This document shows positions 47,583 to 58,471 of a stretch of DNA of 64,000 nucleotides, piece after piece. The notes beneath the pieces are model-generated. The model made no database searches. It was not told the origin of the DNA and was given only the letters and a program-made list of their open reading frames with translations. Origin of the DNA: Xenopus tropicalis. Its lineage: Eukaryota; Chordata; Amphibia; Anura; Pipidae. The position numbers and the translations under genes are program-made. The stretch's first letter is position 1; each line of letters opens with the position of its first letter. The stretch covers positions 57,232,222 through 57,296,221 of the forward strand of contig NC_030677.2 in assembly GCF_000004195.4 (NCBI RefSeq), written 5' to 3'.

Positions 47583-48764
47583 TTTCAACCCCTTTTACCT
47601 CCACCAAGAAATAGTAAAATGTAAGCAGCAGCTTTAACATAAAACAAAAGTAGGGTTTAATTAAAAATAATGCATTATTTGTACTTATATTTACCTTATA
47701 TGGGCAAGAACATATGCAAAAATCAGCAAATAAAAAAAAAAGTATAAATGTTCAGCTCTATTCTTGCGTGCATTCAACTCCCCTTCATCTCATTACTCAA
47801 GTTCACCTTTTATTTAAGCATGAGACGCAATTTAATCCACTGACTCATTCATCGTGCCTCGTAATTACTGTACTTTTTGCCCTTGTTTCTCTTTCCTTAA
47901 TATTCCCTTTACAAAACATCACCCTCCCCTGTTGGCTCCAAATATTCAAACACGTGTTCTTTACACGTGAGCCGCCCTGTCATTAATTTATTTAACGCCC
48001 AAGTCATTTACAGTAAGTTAACACGTAACAGTGTGCTGTCTGGGTCTTCCGACAAGAATTAACCTCTTTACATTAGGTTTCCATCTTATCTAGTATGCGG
48101 CCGGTTAAAAGTGCATCTTGTCTCTCATGAGTGAAGTTGTTTGGCTTTAACGGGGAGGGGGGCTACTTTCAGTTATTTTAGGCTCATGTAAACAGATTTG
48201 TATGAACTTTTGTTTTGGGCTCATTACATAATCCCCAGCTGTCAGGCAGCAGCACACTGCAATGCTGTTGAAGCTGTTTCCACAGGCAGCGGGCGTTGGG
48301 GTTCCTAAATGACACCAACAGTAGGGCTGTGTGGCCGGAGACAGGAGCTGCAGTTGTACCGATACTTTCCTCCTTCCTGTTGGCCAATCCAGCTCCCAGC
48401 TTACTGTAAATGTGGCAGGCTGCCAGTCTGTGGCGCAGAGCCTTTTCTTCTTCAACTTGTAATACTGTAATCTGGCGAGAAGACAAGAATTACAGTCGCG
48501 CTTGTTGTTTGTTTCTGTATTTTTCCCTGGCTGAGCGTGTCAGGGCTTTGAGAGTGTGGGAAGATGTGAAACGAAATGTTCGGATTGGTTTAAAAAGCAA
48601 AGAAAACAGGGACTTAGTCTGCAGCATAAATAGAAAGGCTTAATAACTCTGCTTGTATAACCCTGTTGTCTTTATGGTTTATAGTGTAAATCCTACCTAT
48701 GCAGCTAACCCTTTCCTTTCTGGGCTGTGCACACAATTCCGACACAGTTCTCACTCGCTTGCAA

Positions 48765-48779
48765 GGGGGGGGGGGGGGG
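48765..48779. repeat. Homopolymer G15
   Basis: Fifteen consecutive G on the plus strand between GCAA and TTGCTTGATCC. Length is uncertain in any assembly. Confidence 0.85.
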
Positions 48780-49214
48780 TTGCTTGATCCTTATAAGGTC
48801 AGTAATGCCTTGGAGAAAAATTCTGCGCTCTTTCATCTCACAGAAGGATTTAACTTAGCCTTTGGACCAGCTGATCCCATGCTTGTTTATTCAAATGTGA
48901 AACAAATAGTATAAGAAAATGTACACTCTGTCGTGAAATCTAATGTCACAAGGAAATTCAGTGACCTAATAAAGGCACAAGGCTGCTGCATCAAGAAGGC
49001 TGCATGCTTCTGCATCATTGTGAGTGCATCTAGGCAGTAATGTACACATGCAGCAAATTCTAGACATTTAGCTGGTTTCCTATGTCCCAACTTGTCATGG
49101 GATGTCAAAACAAAGTTTGCTCCAGCTGGATATTAAAACTATTAATTTGACAAACGCACTTTCTCCAAGATGAGTTCATAAAGAGTACAGAGCAGGGGGT
49201 GCTTGAACTGCTGA

Positions 49215-50040
49215 CTGATTGTATGTATGTATGTATGTATATTTTTATTTATATAGTGCTATTTATGCACACAGTGCTGTGTAGGAAAACAATAAAGTAA
49301 TAGAACAGACGGGTTATTACAATAATAAATACAAAGCACAGTTATTATTAAAGATTAAGAGATAAGTGTCAAAAAGACAAGAGAAAGTAGGTCCCAGTCC
49401 CACAGAGCTTACAGTCTAAGTGAGTAAGTAACTTACAGATACAAATAGGAGGGTGCTGCAGGTTACAGTGGGTGACACTGCAATATAAGTGGCAATTCCC
49501 AGTTAAGGTGCTATGTAAGTGCTCCAAGGTAGTCTTTCCATTTATTTCTGAAGAGACTGAATTCAAGGATGGTATTCCAAATGTAAGGAGAAGCTAGGCA
49601 AAAAGGTTTAAGGTGGAAAGCAGCAGTAGTATTGGGGGGTACAACCAAGCATTTGCCCGGAGAATAGTGAATGTTGGCCAGGAATGTATGGAAACACAAG
49701 AAAAGAGATGTAGTGAGGTACAGAGGAATGAAGGGCTTTGAAGGTTATGAGGAGTTATTTTCTGTTTTATGGGAAGCCATGACAGGACTTTAGCAGCTGT
49801 GGGACTGTGTACTCTCTTGGATGAGAGGAGGAGAATTCTGGGAGTCCAGTTAGAAGCATGTTGCAGTAGTTTGACAATATTAGGTAAGACATTAAAGTGA
49901 AGGAGAGGAAGGATTCACAGGGTGAGCATGCCATGAATAGAGATACTAAAGTTTAAAGTAGTTTGGTTTTTGTTAGATTCAGTGAAGGTGGTTAATTCAT
50001 CCAACTAGAGATTGCTATGAGGCAGTTAGAAATGTGGGTC
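49215..50040 (-). mobile_element. Retroelement 3' region with (GTAT)n tail
   Basis: On the minus strand this ends GCACTATATAAATAAAAATA followed by (CATA)n, the complement of the tail at 17874. Inside it is CAGTCCCACAGAGCTTACAG (plus strand), a well-known vertebrate interspersed-repeat signature. No intact reading frame. The left limit is clear and the right limit approximate. Confidence 0.55.
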
Positions 50041-50221
50041 TTCGTTTTAGCTGTTAATGTCAATATTAATTTTGTCTGGGATAGGATTCATTTGACACAG
50101 AAGAATCTTTATATTAATGGAAATTGAGCATTGATACCAGGGCAGAAAAATTCCCAGCTTTATTGATGTGAGGGGCATGACAATATCCAATGATGTTACA
50201 TGATTTAATTGGACACACAAA

Positions 50222-50407
50222 GTAAAGGTAGCCATACACAAGCCAAGAAAAGCTCATAATGATGAGTGAATCTGTCCCGTTTCGCTTTACCTAAAAATTC
50301 ACGAAAAAATAGCAAAATTTGCCAAGAGAATTTGGGAGATGGCTTTGCTGTAATTCTGAGGCTTCTGGATAACAGGTTTCCAGATAGTAGATCCCCATAC
50401 TTGTATT
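50222..50407. mobile_element. Remnants of three MITE families
   Basis: AAAGGTAGCCATACACAAGC ('ggccatacac' type) is followed by GAATCTGTCCCGTTTCGC and then a 'gttatcc' fragment (GGAGATGGCTTTGCTGTAAT, CTGGATAACAGG) from about 50326. All are truncated. Confidence 0.5.
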
Positions 50408-50943
50408 AGTAAATAAGTTGATAATAATGAATATAAAAGAAAATATTTTGCCACAATAAATTTGAAGCATTAAATAGTGATGTGTTGTAGACAGTTTTTA
50501 TGAACTATTGTATACTAAAGTACACTGGAACATAGGGACATATGTCCCTATGTGCCACACTATAGATATGGACACGCTGTTAAAAAAGAGGGAGAGATTC
50601 TAAACTTCAGTTTGTGGCTTGCCCCGTAAAAGTGTACGTGACAATTGACAGATCTGCTTCAAAAGCAGTATTTACACTTTGTTTTCTAATTTTAGGGAAT
50701 ATGCCATACAAGGGTTATCTTCCATATAATTTGGATTTATAACGCTGTAAAGTATCAGAATATAGAGTACTGCATGCACAGAATATTCTTTCTCTCCATA
50801 TTGTAAATGTACATGGGTGAGAGCTGCCGTAAGCTTCCACATAACCAGGCCCATCTGTTTTTGTTCATAGATGGTATTCTTTTGAAATTTGGCAAGCATT
50901 CCTTTGCTCTAGCAGGCGATATTGCAGCTCCTACTCATATATA

Positions 50944-51166
50944 TTAGGGATGCACCGAATCCACCATTTTCAGATTCGGCCGAACCGCCAAATCCTTTGT
51001 GAAAGATTTGGCCGATTACCAAACCGCATATGCAAATTAGGATACAGAGCCGCATGCGCAGTGTATAGCGAAACATGTTCAACTTCCTTGTTTATGTGAC
51101 AAAAGGTCACGTGAGTTTAAGAATTGGGTTCGGCCAGGAGCGTGGATTCCGAATCCTGGATTATTC
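50944..51166. mobile_element. Foldback MITE, 'gtgcaccgaatcc' family
   Basis: TAGGGATGCACCGAATCC, then GATTCGGCCGAACC, GAAAGATTTGGCCGA, CAAATTAGGATACAGAG, TGACAAAAGGTCACGTGA, and GGATTCCGAATCCTGGATT at the right. Confidence 0.75.
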
Positions 51167-51183
51167 ATATACATATACACACA

Positions 51184-51380
51184 CAGGTATGAGACCTGTT
51201 ATCAAAAATGCTAAGAAACCATTAAGGGTTTAAAGATTAAAATCTTAGTTGGGATCAAGTACAAGGTACTGTTTTATTATTACAGAGAAAAAGGACATAT
51301 TTTTTAAAAATGTGAATTATTGGATTAAAATGGAGTCTAAGGGAGATGGCCTTTCCATAATTTGGAACTTCCTGGATAAT

Positions 51381-51382
<2 letters not shown>
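51184..51382. mobile_element. 'gttatcc' family MITE, copy 6, ending in (TA)n
   Basis: CAGGTATGAGACCTGTTATC at the left, ACAAGGTACTG and GGAGATGGCC inside, and CTGGATAATGG joined directly to a (TA)n tract, so its right end is replaced. Confidence 0.75.

Positions 51383-51413
<31 letters not shown>
51383..51413. repeat. (TA)n microsatellite
   Basis: About 15 TA units between a truncated MITE and the first palindrome. Confidence 0.95.
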
Positions 51414-51414
<1 letters not shown>

Positions 51415-51622
51415 CATGAAATAATCCATGGCCGGCACACCCTTAAAATTCAAAAAATTTTTTTATTGAAAACTCATTGTTTAAAAACCAACGTTTCGGT
51501 CCTCATTAGGACCTTTATCAAAGGTCCTAATGAGGACCGAAACGTTGGTTTTTAAACAATGAGTTTTCAATAAAAAATTTTTTTGAATTTTAAGGGTGTG
51601 CCAGCCATGGATTATTTCATGC
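51414..51622. mobile_element. Head-to-head Penelope-like fragments, palindrome 1
   Basis: Arms of about 100 bp are near-identical reverse complements meeting near 51518. Each outward-reading arm has TTGATAAAGGTCC, TAATGA, GGACCGAAACGTTGG, an AATAAA-type stretch, and ends AAGGGTGTGCC-GCCATGG. The GAAACGTTGG core and preceding stem fit a decayed hammerhead motif (CUGANGA altered to UUGAUAA). No reverse transcriptase is present. Confidence 0.55.
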
Positions 51623-51691
51623 TAAATACTCAGATTTTGGCTGTGCACCCCACAGAATACTAAAAGCCTTGGAGTGCAGACACCATCAGGA

Positions 51692-51694
<3 letters not shown>

Positions 51695-51724
<30 letters not shown>
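51695..51724. repeat. (TA)n microsatellite
   Basis: About 14 TA units between the two palindromes. Confidence 0.95.
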
Positions 51725-51728
<4 letters not shown>

Positions 51729-51857
51729 AAGAACAGAGCACACCCTAATAGTAATCAAATGCCCCAGGTGCTTGCAAAAACCATGTATATAGCAAGACAA
51801 TGAGCCGCACACGCAGGGACTTTGTTAGAAAACAAAAAATTTCTTTAATGAAAACGA

Positions 51858-51900
51858 TCCAACGTTTCGAGCACCAACTGTGCTCTTCCTCAGGGACAAA
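51858..51900 (-). ncRNA. Hammerhead ribozyme-like motif, left arm
   Basis: Exact mirror of the right-arm motif on the minus strand: CTGAGGA is the complement of 51887-51893 and GAAA the complement of 51865-51868. The predicted cut lies between 51861 and 51860. The same caveat of one extra A applies. Confidence 0.45.
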
Positions 51901-52024
51901 CCAAAAGACAGTGCAAACCTCACCCCCCATAAATACCCCACCACAACAAAAAAAAAAAAAAAAAAAAAAAACCTTTTTTTGTGGTGGGGTATTTATGGGG
52001 GGTGAGGTTTGCACTGTCTTTTGG

Positions 52025-52070
52025 TTTGTCCCTGAGGAAGAGCACAGTTGGTGCTCGAAACGTTGGATCG
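52025..52070 (+). ncRNA. Hammerhead ribozyme-like motif, right arm
   Basis: CTGAGGA at 52032-52038 fits the CUGANGA core. GAGCAC (52040-52045) pairs with GTGCTC (52051-52056) as stem II with loop AGTTG. GAAA lies at 52057-52060. ACGT (52060-52063) is self-complementary, as expected for a very short stem III, then U. TCC (52029-52031) pairs with GGA (52065-52067) as stem I. The predicted cut is after 52064. One unpaired A (52039) between core and stem II departs from the canonical fold. Such type I motifs are described in Penelope-like elements; activity is not established here. Confidence 0.45.
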
Positions 52071-52133
52071 TTTTCATTAAAGAAATTTTTTGTTTTCTAA
52101 CAAAGTCCCTGCGTGTGCGGCTCATTGTCTTGC

Positions 52134-52181
52134 TATATATATATATATATATATTTATTTATATATATATATATATATATA
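52134..52181. repeat. (TA)n microsatellite with ATTT interruption
   Basis: Two TA runs separated by TATTTATTTA at the right edge of palindrome 2. Confidence 0.95.
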
Positions 52182-53596
52182 ATGCAGATATGCAGAGAGG
52201 ATATTCTCAATCCGCAGTGAGGGTATATTTTTGCTGCATGCATCTTTACATTTGTGCTTTAGATAAATTTAAACATGTGCAATATACTTTAATATAATCT
52301 GTTTATATACTGGATTCGTAATCTCATTATGTAGACACAAGAAAGAAATAATTTCAAACCTTAGCGGAGCTTGACTAATGGTGACAGATTGATCATTATT
52401 TCAGTTCATTAATAAGATCTATTAGTTTTTCATTGGTTTAATATGGATGATTTTCTCAGGGCATGGAAAGAGTCAGTTTTGACATGTTACAGGCTGAAGG
52501 AGTTGAAGGAATATTTCCTGTCTAGCCTGTTTAAACTTGTGTATACACAAAGAATATTATACAGCCGGGCTGCCCAGTCTGCCAGCTGTTGGTTATCTAT
52601 GATCCCCCCACCCCCCATCATTCTGGTGGTTTGGTATTAGATGGAGGGACATAGAGCACAAATTAATAAATGTAGCAATTAGCAAAGTAAATAAACATTG
52701 GTTTCAGAGCTAAAATCACATTTGTGTAATTAAATTAAAAATGTAATAGTTAATTACAAAACCAAGTTTCAGGAATATAATTGTATGTAGTTATTCTAGT
52801 TTCCATATATGTCAAGTTTCTATTACTCTTCTATTTTACAGGTACCTTCAACATTTGACACTTTTCCTTAGCACTGTACAGGAATCAAATTCAGAATCAA
52901 ATTCAAGTCTCAGAGCTCTACAAACTCACCATATGGGAAGAAATTACAAACACATATTTATGGGCATAATGACAAACATTTTTTCTTTTCATTTTTTCCA
53001 ATACTAGCCCACATTTTGTTCACCTAATATATTGACTACTAAAGGGGCAGTTCAGATTTAGCATATTGCATAAGTGGCATTTAAACACTGTTCATCTTCC
53101 TGTGTAAGAACAAAAACATATTTTAGAGAGCTTATGTGTGCTATATAGCCAATTTTCAAAGGGCTGCCGCAGCAGCTTTTTGAAAAGAGGGCCTTTTTGT
53201 ATATATGGATATACTTTTCTGACATGTTAAGTAAAAGATTAAACTTAAACAGGACCTGTCCAGATATAAAAAGCTGTATAATAAAAGTCCATTTTTTTTT
53301 TGGTTTACAGTATTTACTTCCCCACCTTTATGTATCAGGCATAGCAATCACTTTCACTTTCCATCTCACTGTACTCCTCAGATTGCCCCTCTCTACTCGG
53401 TGACTATAATTGTGTAACCTGTGCATGGATATTAGGTCTCTTATTCTGGTGCATACACAAGATTTTGGGGTAATACAAAACTTGCCTTCATAAAAGTGTG
53501 CCTGTCTGCTTGTTGTGTAAATTTCAACACTGTAGGAAACAACATTTTTCTAATTGATATAGTGTAAGTAAAAATTTTTTTTTTTGCTTGAATAAA

Positions 53597-53845
53597 GGTG
53601 GCCATTCGTAGGCAGATTTAAGCTGCCAATTCAACCCATTCAGACTGATATGGCAGCTTATCTGCCCGTGTGTGGGGCCCTCCAGCGATCTGTCCGACCT
53701 GCAGGCAAAAATCTTCCAGATATCACTTGAGCAAATTTAAATGTCCCGTTTGGACGGGGACCTCATAAGCTCATTGATACAGTCATCTCCCCAACAGCCT
53801 GCATATTATTCTTGTGATCCAATTGGGGCAAAAAATTGGATCTGC
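53597..53845. mobile_element. 'ggccatacac' MITE fragment
   Basis: AAAGGTGGCCATTCGTAGGC at the left, then GGCAGCTTATCTGCCCGTGT and TGTGGGGCCCTCCAGCGATC. The right terminus is worn. Confidence 0.55.
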
Positions 53846-53919
53846 TAAATATTGTCTACCTCATGATGTGTGTATCAGGGACTAAGCTGCTCTTTTAATC
53901 TTTACATGTATGCCCAGTT

Positions 53920-54138
53920 TACAGTGCCGGGCCTAATTGGGCAGGCACCCGGAGCAACCCAGCCTGCCGTTTCGCCCTCCACACGACCCGTGTGCACACA
54001 GGGACGGGCATGCTCAGTCATGGTGCGGGATGAGGCCACACCAGAGGACATAGACCAGTAAGCTGGCTGAAGTGGTATGGGCCTAGCACCACCCCCCCCC
54101 CCAGCCGCCAGGGTTCCACTAGTTCCAGCCCTGCCAGC
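53920..54138. mobile_element. GC-rich element, possibly hAT-derived
   Basis: Starts CAGTGCCGGGCCTAATTGG and ends near CCAGCCCTG. Island of high G+C in AT-rich intron, with a C-run at 54092-54102. No target duplication seen. Confidence 0.35.
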
Positions 54139-54989
54139 TCAACACTATAAAAAAAAGGGCTGGTATTCTTTCAGAAAACTCACTATCGCTTATCTATTTT
54201 ATCCAGATAACAGGTTTGAGTCTTTTTAAGAGTGTAGGTCTTTGTAAATTATGTTCTCCTGCAAAACAGGAGGGTGTATTCCTCAAGAAAATACCTTTAA
54301 GAAAGATATTTTCTTCATGGAGTATCATTGAAATTACTAGGAACAATATTGTGTAAAGTTGATTAAAGGAAATTCCTTGCATAGAATGCATTTGAACATT
54401 TTGGCCCATAGTCAAACAAGTCATTCTTATAAGACATTACTGTGCTAAATATTTTTTTATTGTGGGGACTACAACACAATCACAGTGGGGGAATTTAATA
54501 AAAGTCACAAATGAAAAAGGCACAAACGAGAATATATTTTGCATTTCACAAATCATATTGGTTTTTTTTTGTTTTTGGTTTTTTTTGTAATAGAACTGGT
54601 GGACTATAAAGAGGTCCTTATGTCAGATTTCAAATTTGCGAATTTTTAAGCTTAAATAGTTTGCTTTTATTTATTCAAACTTGAATCTTAAAAACATGAA
54701 AAATGGAAAAAAAAAACCTCAATGCAGAGCAATCAGCTTTTATTTATCATTTTCAATTAATTTACCTACTTTCTAAAAACTCAGAAACTTGAATTATAAA
54801 AAATGATTGAATTTTGCTAAGATAACCTCCAGTGACTTTTACATGAACTTGCTAGCTTTAAGATGCCGAATTTTAACATTTGAGATTTTCAAGTTTTTTT
54901 TGTGCTTAATAAATCTTGACCATTTAAGTTTTGAGAAACCTACTTTGAATTTATTAGTTTTACCTCAAAAATACATGACGAAAAAGACC

Positions 54990-55999
54990 CATAGGGGCCG
55001 ATTCACTAAAGGTCGTTAACGCTTAACGCATAGTTTTTTTAAAAAGTGTTCGATAATTAAGTGCCGATTCATCAAAGTCATTGCACATGTGTTACCACTC
55101 ATATCGCATGCGCAAAAATCCTGCTTATCGCAAAGCGTTATTTCCATCACATTGAGGTAATTATCGAATAGAAATAATACTAACGCATAATTCACAAACA
55201 AATTGTTTGCAGCTGGTGATTGTCTGTAGGGACAAGATGGAGTTTGCAGTCTGATTTTTTCAAGTATGTGATCGTCCCTAGAGTGGTGCATCCTCCAGTT
55301 TTCAGGGAAATGGTCATTTTCAGAACGGTAGTTTCCATAAAGTAACTGCTACGTGTGTAATAGTGTGTGCTAATATCGTGTGCTATAAAATAACGCATAA
55401 ATATATCGCATGGTTTAAAGGAACAGTAACACCAAAAAATGAAAGAGCTTTAAAGTAATGAAAATATAATGCACTGTTGCCCTGCACTGGTAAAACTGGT
55501 GCATTTGCTACAGTAACACTACTATAATTTATATAATAAGCTGCTGTGTAGCCCCGGGGGCAGCCATTCAAGCTGGAAAAAAGGAGAAAAGGCACAGGTT
55601 ACATAGCAGATAACAGATAAGTTTTGTAGAATACAATAGTGTTTTATCTGCTATGTGCCTGTGCCTTTTCTCCTTTGAATGGCTGCCTCCATGGCTACAT
55701 AGCAGCTTATTTATATAAATTATAGTAGACTTTCTGAAGGAAACACACAACTTTTACCAGTGCAGGGCAGCAGCACATTATATTTTAGTTACTTTTATAC
55801 ACTTTCATTTTTTGGTGTTACTGTTCCTTTAAAATAACGCTTAAAAATATGTCATCGCCAGATAAATAACGACAATAACATTGCTTCTTAATTCTGACAA
55901 GTGTCCTGTTAGTGAATCGCTCGGTAATTCTCAAAATATAAGAAGTGATAATATTTTTAACGCATGCTATAAATATCACTCATTTTTTCGGCCCCATAG
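54990..55999. mobile_element. Foldback element 'ggggccgattcac' interrupted by a MITE
   Basis: Left end ATAGGGGCCGATTCACTAAA, right end TTTTTTCGGCCCCATAG (inverted relatives). The body shows repeated ATAACGC / GCGTTA and TAATTATCGA motifs on both sides of the inserted T2-type MITE. Confidence 0.65.
55419..55828. mobile_element. T2-type TTAA MITE, 'ggaacagtaacacc' family
   Basis: TTAA at 55415-55418 and 55829-55832. Inverted ends AGGAACAGTAACACCAAAAA and TTTTTGGTGTTACTGTTCCT. Close relative of 15601-16020, inserted in the element at 54990-55999. Confidence 0.92.
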
Positions 56000-56042
56000 T
56001 GTAACAATATAAGAGAAAATGGATGGTGAAACCAGAAGGGGA

Positions 56043-56237
56043 ACAATAGAAAAAATCTTCTGCACACCACGTACATACTTTCATAGGGTGCTTTACTTCC
56101 TCAGCTGCTCCCAAGCCATTCAATATACCCTATGTGCAGTGAAGAAGCACATCCCCAAAAGCTTGTGCCACTCGTTTCTGAAATAAATGTGTTAAAGGCA
56201 TTGCTGGAATATTGGTGCGCTTCTTCCCTTCACAAAG
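56043..56237 (+). mobile_element. 195-bp insertion with 15-bp target duplication
   Basis: Flanked by identical 15-base direct repeats GAAACCAGAAGGGGA (56028-56042 and 56238-56252). The insert contains GTGAAGAAGCAC, a loop, GCTTGTGCCACTCGTTTC and GAAATAAATG, which recalls a decayed CUGANGA - stem - GAAAC - AATAAA order like that at 52032. A long target duplication points to retroposition. It encodes nothing. Confidence 0.6.
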
Positions 56238-56550
56238 GAAACCAGAAGGGGACAGAAGGCAATAGCAAAAGGTAGATAAGTACTTGAACATAACCATTAA
56301 TTTGGAGCGCAAAAAGCAGTGAAAAGGGAGAGGGCAGATATAAAATAAGAGAAAATATGAGGATAAATGGTCTAAATACAGGATAATAACATAAGAGATG
56401 GTTGATAACATTTTTGACTATGGGACACCAAATGAATAAACAGGAGAACAGATAAGTTAATCAATATGAAAATAATGCAAAACATTACAAGAGCAGAGCC
56501 TGCAAAATTGAAGAATAAAAAAGAAAACCGAACAGCAGTCTTAAGTGCAA

Positions 56551-56588
56551 CAACACTCATTCTTAGAACAACACTCATTCTTAGAACA
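56551..56588. repeat. Two tandem 19-bp units
   Basis: ACAACACTCATTCTTAGA occurs twice in succession. Confidence 0.8.
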
Positions 56589-57658
56589 TAAGTTGTGAAC
56601 ATTTTTTATTTGGTATAAACATTGTATTTTGTTTCACTTAATTTTTTGTTTCTGATTTTGGAATAGCACAGACCTGTTCTTGTCTGCTGCCTGCCCTGAC
56701 CTTTCCCTATAACATTGACTCTTCTTTGCTTTCCCTGACCAGTGCAGTTCTATACAGTCAGGGAAAATGGGAAGGTAAAATGGAGCAAAGGTACAGTGCC
56801 CAAGGGGAATCAAACCCACTCTTTGATTCTGAGCATTGCCATTGCTATTGCACTTTTAGAATTGGGGCTTTAAGTTAGTGACACCTAGTAAACATCAGTA
56901 TGGAGTTTGTTACAGACCTCATCTACATTCAGTGAGCCAGACAATAAAAACAGTATCGCATAAAACTTGATTGCTTACTTTTGATTTCACATTCTTGATC
57001 ACGGATAAGCAAAGGTCATTGTGAAAAGTAAGCTGTAAGCCAGACTTTTATATGGCTTTAGCTAATATGTAACATCTAATGTTGATATCAAATGTTGTGT
57101 GACTTGCTTATGTTTGTTTCATGGATCCCCTGGGGGATTTTATCATAAATGTGTTAAAACTCCTCCCACATCTCAAACGCCTCTTCATGAGAGACTTGTT
57201 TTTGCTTGTCATTGAAGAAAAACACGATGACAATGAATCATATATTTATATTTAGCTCTAAAGCGTTTTGAACGTATGTATAATGCTGTACATTCAACTT
57301 GCAATGGGCAAGTCTTGAGTTTCCACCTGATTTTTTTCTAAAACTAATTTAATTAATGTATATTTGTATCTTGTATACATCTGATTTTCATCTGAATTGC
57401 TTTTTACAATTTCTTTTAAGAATGCATTATGCCTTAATAGGAGCTGTAGTATTAAACGGAAGAGAATTATTTTCGTGGTTGATTCATTTTCCTTTTTTTC
57501 ATTAATCAGGAAGAGCATACAGCGTCTCATGTAAAAACACAGTAGAGAGATAAAGAACTGATTTGAAATATGTGATTCTAACTACTGACTGATTTTAAAT
57601 AAACCCTTTTAATTTACAAGGTATAGTCAAGCAAGCGTCCTAATATTTATTCATATTA

Positions 57659-57996
57659 CCTGTACAGATATGGGATCCATTATCCGAAAACCCGTCATCC
57701 AGAAAGTTCCGAATTACAGAAAGGCCATTTCCCATAGACTCCATTATAAGCAAATAATTCTAATTTTTGAAAATGATTTCCTTTTTCTCTGTAATAATGA
57801 AACAGTACCTTGTACTTGATCCCAACTAAGATATAATCAATCCTTATTGGAGGCAAAACAATCCTATTGGGTTTATTCAATATTTAAATGATTTTTTGGT
57901 AGACTTAAGTTATGGAGATCCAAATTACGGAAAGATCTCTTATCCGGAAAACCACAGGTCCAAAGCATTCTGGATAATAGGTCCCAACCTGTACCT
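57659..57996. mobile_element. 'gttatcc' family MITE, copy 7 (near full length)
   Basis: Ends ACCTGTACAGATATGGGATCC and AATAGGTCCCAACCTGTAC, with all family blocks present in order. This is the best-preserved copy and a good template for judging the others. Confidence 0.9.
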
Positions 57997-58471
57997 GGAT
58001 TTCACTTGCTTCCATGGCATCTATATTTACCACTGTAGATGAAGCAGTATGGCCACAAATAAATCCTACATACACATAAGTTGTTGCCATTGATCCCCTC
58101 AGAGCTTTTCTTTTGTGGAATCTTAAACTTTTCAAGACTTTCAAAGTGAATGTTTGTATGCTGTACAGTAATGTAAAATAGGTCTCCTGTTTTTTTGATG
58201 TTAAAGAAAGAGAAAACTTTCTGGAATTGAAGACCAGGGGTCCATTACCCCTGGCATTTAATTCTGTATTACCAGATCCTAGGACATAGGGAAATGTCCT
58301 CACTTCACTCACAATAATAATTTTAGTATTCTGATTGACTGCTACTGTGGAGCCAAAGTTCTGTTTATTTTGGTTTACATGTTGCAGAATCCAGTCAGTT
58401 GCCTGGGCATCTGGTGTGGATCTAATCTCAATGTGACTCCATTGAAATGAATGGGGATTTGATAGTAAGTA

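Larger units (their letters stand above)
51787..52137. mobile_element. Head-to-head Penelope-like fragments, palindrome 2 (perfect arms)
   Basis: Left arm 51787-51946 and right arm from about 51978 to 52137 are reverse complements with no mismatch that I could see over about 160 bp. They surround a poly-A core (51948-51971). Because of the symmetry the same open frame (beginning MSRTRRDF) is read on both strands from 51800 and from 52125, which is a shadow and not a gene. Each arm carries a hammerhead-like motif, GAAACGTTGG, and an AATAAA-poor AT stretch, and is bordered outside by (TA)n on the right. Confidence 0.7.

Noticed and set aside
51745..52297. Two long open frames with the same protein sequence on opposite strands
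   Set aside because: Both come from the perfect palindrome at 51787-52137; no protein family is recognised and the middle is a poly-A/poly-T core.
56790..56880. tRNA-like B-box (GGTTTGATTCC on the minus strand) suggesting a tRNA or SINE
   Set aside because: No cloverleaf arms could be paired and the A-box match is weak; this is not enough to call.
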